Source: Actinomycetes bacterium | Lineage (GTDB): Bacteria > Actinomycetota > Acidimicrobiia > Acidimicrobiales > RAAP-2 | Direction of reading: 5' to 3' | DNA: 64,000 nt | NCBI GenBank assembly: GCA_021798955.1 | Contig: JAJZBK010000011.1 | Location: 8,695 to 72,694, forward strand | Shown here: positions 63,157-64,000 of the stretch, in pieces | Position numbering within the stretch: the first letter of the stretch is position 1 | Layout: each line of letters starts with the position of its first letter | Position numbers and translations under genes: made by a program | The notes under the pieces: generated by a model | Databases searched by the model: none | What the model saw: only the letters and a program-made list of their open reading frames with translations | Told to the model about the DNA's origin: nothing

Positions 63157-64000
63157 GCGTGGGGGTCGGCTCGATGGTGGCGATGGCAGTGGGCATCGTG
63201 GGTGTGGCGTGGTCGTCGGTCCGGCGGCCAGTGCCGCTCGGGCGAGTCATGGAGGTACGCCAAGGCGGGGGAGCCAACGCGACGGTCGGGGGTGACGGCC
63301 GGTGGTTCGAACGATGGCGATCGGCGCTGGGATCGCGTCTGGCACGCGGGGTGACCGAGCTCGCCGAGGTGCGAGGAGCTACCAGCTCGCCGGTGTGGCA
63401 GTGGTTGACCACGACGACGACGCTCTGTGGGCGGTCGGTCGAGGACGTCTCGGTTCGCTCGCTCGCTCTGGGCGTCACTGGTGCTGTGGTGCCCCTGGTC
63501 GGCTGGGTTGTGCTCGGTGGGTTGGTCGGGGTCTCGGCGGTCATGGCGCTCGGCTTGTCGGTGGTGTGCGGAGCGGCTGGCGTGGTTGCGCCCGTGGCGG
63601 CCCTGCACCGCCAGGGCGTCGCCGCTCGGCGTCACGCCCGGACGGCCGTCGGATGTTTCGTCGACCTGGTGGTCCTGGCACTGGCCGGCGGCGCCGGCAT
63701 CGAAGGATCGTTGCTCGAGGCGGCCCGGGTTGCCGACGACTGGGTGTTCCAGCGGATCGAGCGGACGCTCGTGCGGGCTCGGGAGGCGGGCGTGCCTCCA
63801 TGGGTGGCGCTCGGCGACCTGGGGCGAGCGACGGGTGTGCCGGACCTCGTCGAACTGGCGGCGACCGTCGGGCTCGCGGGTACCGAAGGTGCCCGCGTGC
63901 AACGGGCGCTGGCGGCTCGTGCGGTCTCGCTTCGTCGTCGTGAGCTCGCCGACGCCGAACGCCAGGCCAACGCCGTGACGGAACGACTGTTCCTGCCGAG
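63153..64000 (+). CDS. tadC: TadC-like type II secretion F-domain membrane protein, partial at window end
   Basis: The first 282 codons of a second platform protein; the gene runs off the window at 64000. N-terminal helix, then a linker, two helices (ALGVTGAVVPLVGWVVLGGLVG and following VMALGLSVVCGAAGVVAPV) and an F domain: GCFVDLVVLALAGGAGIEGSLLEAA, AREAGVPPWVALGDLGRATGVPDLVELA. GTG 63153 overlaps the tadB stop by four bases. The pilin and peptidase genes of the system are not in the window. Confidence 0.87.
   Translation, partial: MSVGVGSMVAMAVGIVGVAWSSVRRPVPLGRVMEVRQGGGANATVGGDGRWFERWRSALGSRLARGVTELAEVRGATSSPVWQWLTTTTTLCGRSVEDVSVRSLALGVTGAVVPLVGWVVLGGLVGVSAVMALGLSVVCGAAGVVAPVAALHRQGVAARRHARTAVGCFVDLVVLALAGGAGIEGSLLEAARVADDWVFQRIERTLVRAREAGVPPWVALGDLGRATGVPDLVELAATVGLAGTEGARVQRALAARAVSLRRRELADAERQANAVTERLFLP

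Overview
The window reads as chromosome of a high-G+C actinobacterium, most likely class Acidimicrobiia or a neighbour. This is inferred from gene content and style, not from a marker-gene placement. The signs are the order rsmI-msrA-metG-tatD-rsmA-ispE, an F420/LLM-type oxidoreductase, several fatty-acid enzymes, the two tiny actinobacterial ribosomal proteins bL37 and bS22, GTG starts with 4-base GTGA/ATGA overlaps, and many apparently leaderless genes in which a TANNNT -10 box lies 6 to 10 bases before the start codon.

Layout. 0-6 kb: zinc-type CDF transporter, then a nucleotidyltransferase, FabH and an SCP2-type thiolase in one operon, an LLM oxidoreductase and a NifU-like scaffold. 6-10.4 kb: acyl-CoA dehydrogenase, then an NRAMP-related transporter behind a soluble MgtE_N/CBS/PRC protein. 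10.5-17 kb: coupled GT4 glycosyltransferase, methyltransferase and (alpha/alpha)6-barrel protein, a cytochrome-b-like membrane protein, a second methyltransferase and a GDT1 transporter. 17-29.6 kb: pepN diverging from a PfkB kinase, a hypothetical gene diverging from a GDPD, bL37, DUF192, then rsmI-msrA, metG-tatD, rsmA-ispE and bS22. 29.6-34.2 kb: MprAB-like two-component pair, tRNA-Gln, typA. 34.2-46.5 kb: two paralogous three-gene pseudopilin cassettes. 46.7-54.1 kb: carboxyltransferase, biotin carboxylase, AtuA and acyl-CoA dehydrogenase operon. 54.2-58.2 kb: short GlmU, prs, and a DUF222/HNH gene. 58.7-64 kb: start of a Tad/Flp-type operon (CpaB-like, TadZ-like, TadA, TadB, partial TadC).

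Most striking is 34.2-46.5 kb. Each cassette encodes, in transcription order, a giant PilV-like pseudopilin, a PilW-like pseudopilin and a PilX-like protein. Both giants carry an ordinary type IV pilin N-terminus, an Ig-like region, about eight Cys-pair repeats that look like disulfide-stapled beta-propeller blades, and a C-terminal Ig-like domain. The upstream regions of the two cassettes are recognisably homologous as well. I read this as two alternative tip/adhesin sets for a surface pilus.

A second theme is a high density of minisatellites. Units of 9, 12, 15, 18 or 24 bp lie in frame inside conserved genes (rsmI, rsmA, accA, atuA, acyl-CoA dehydrogenase and others), whereas 7- and 11-bp units are found only between genes.
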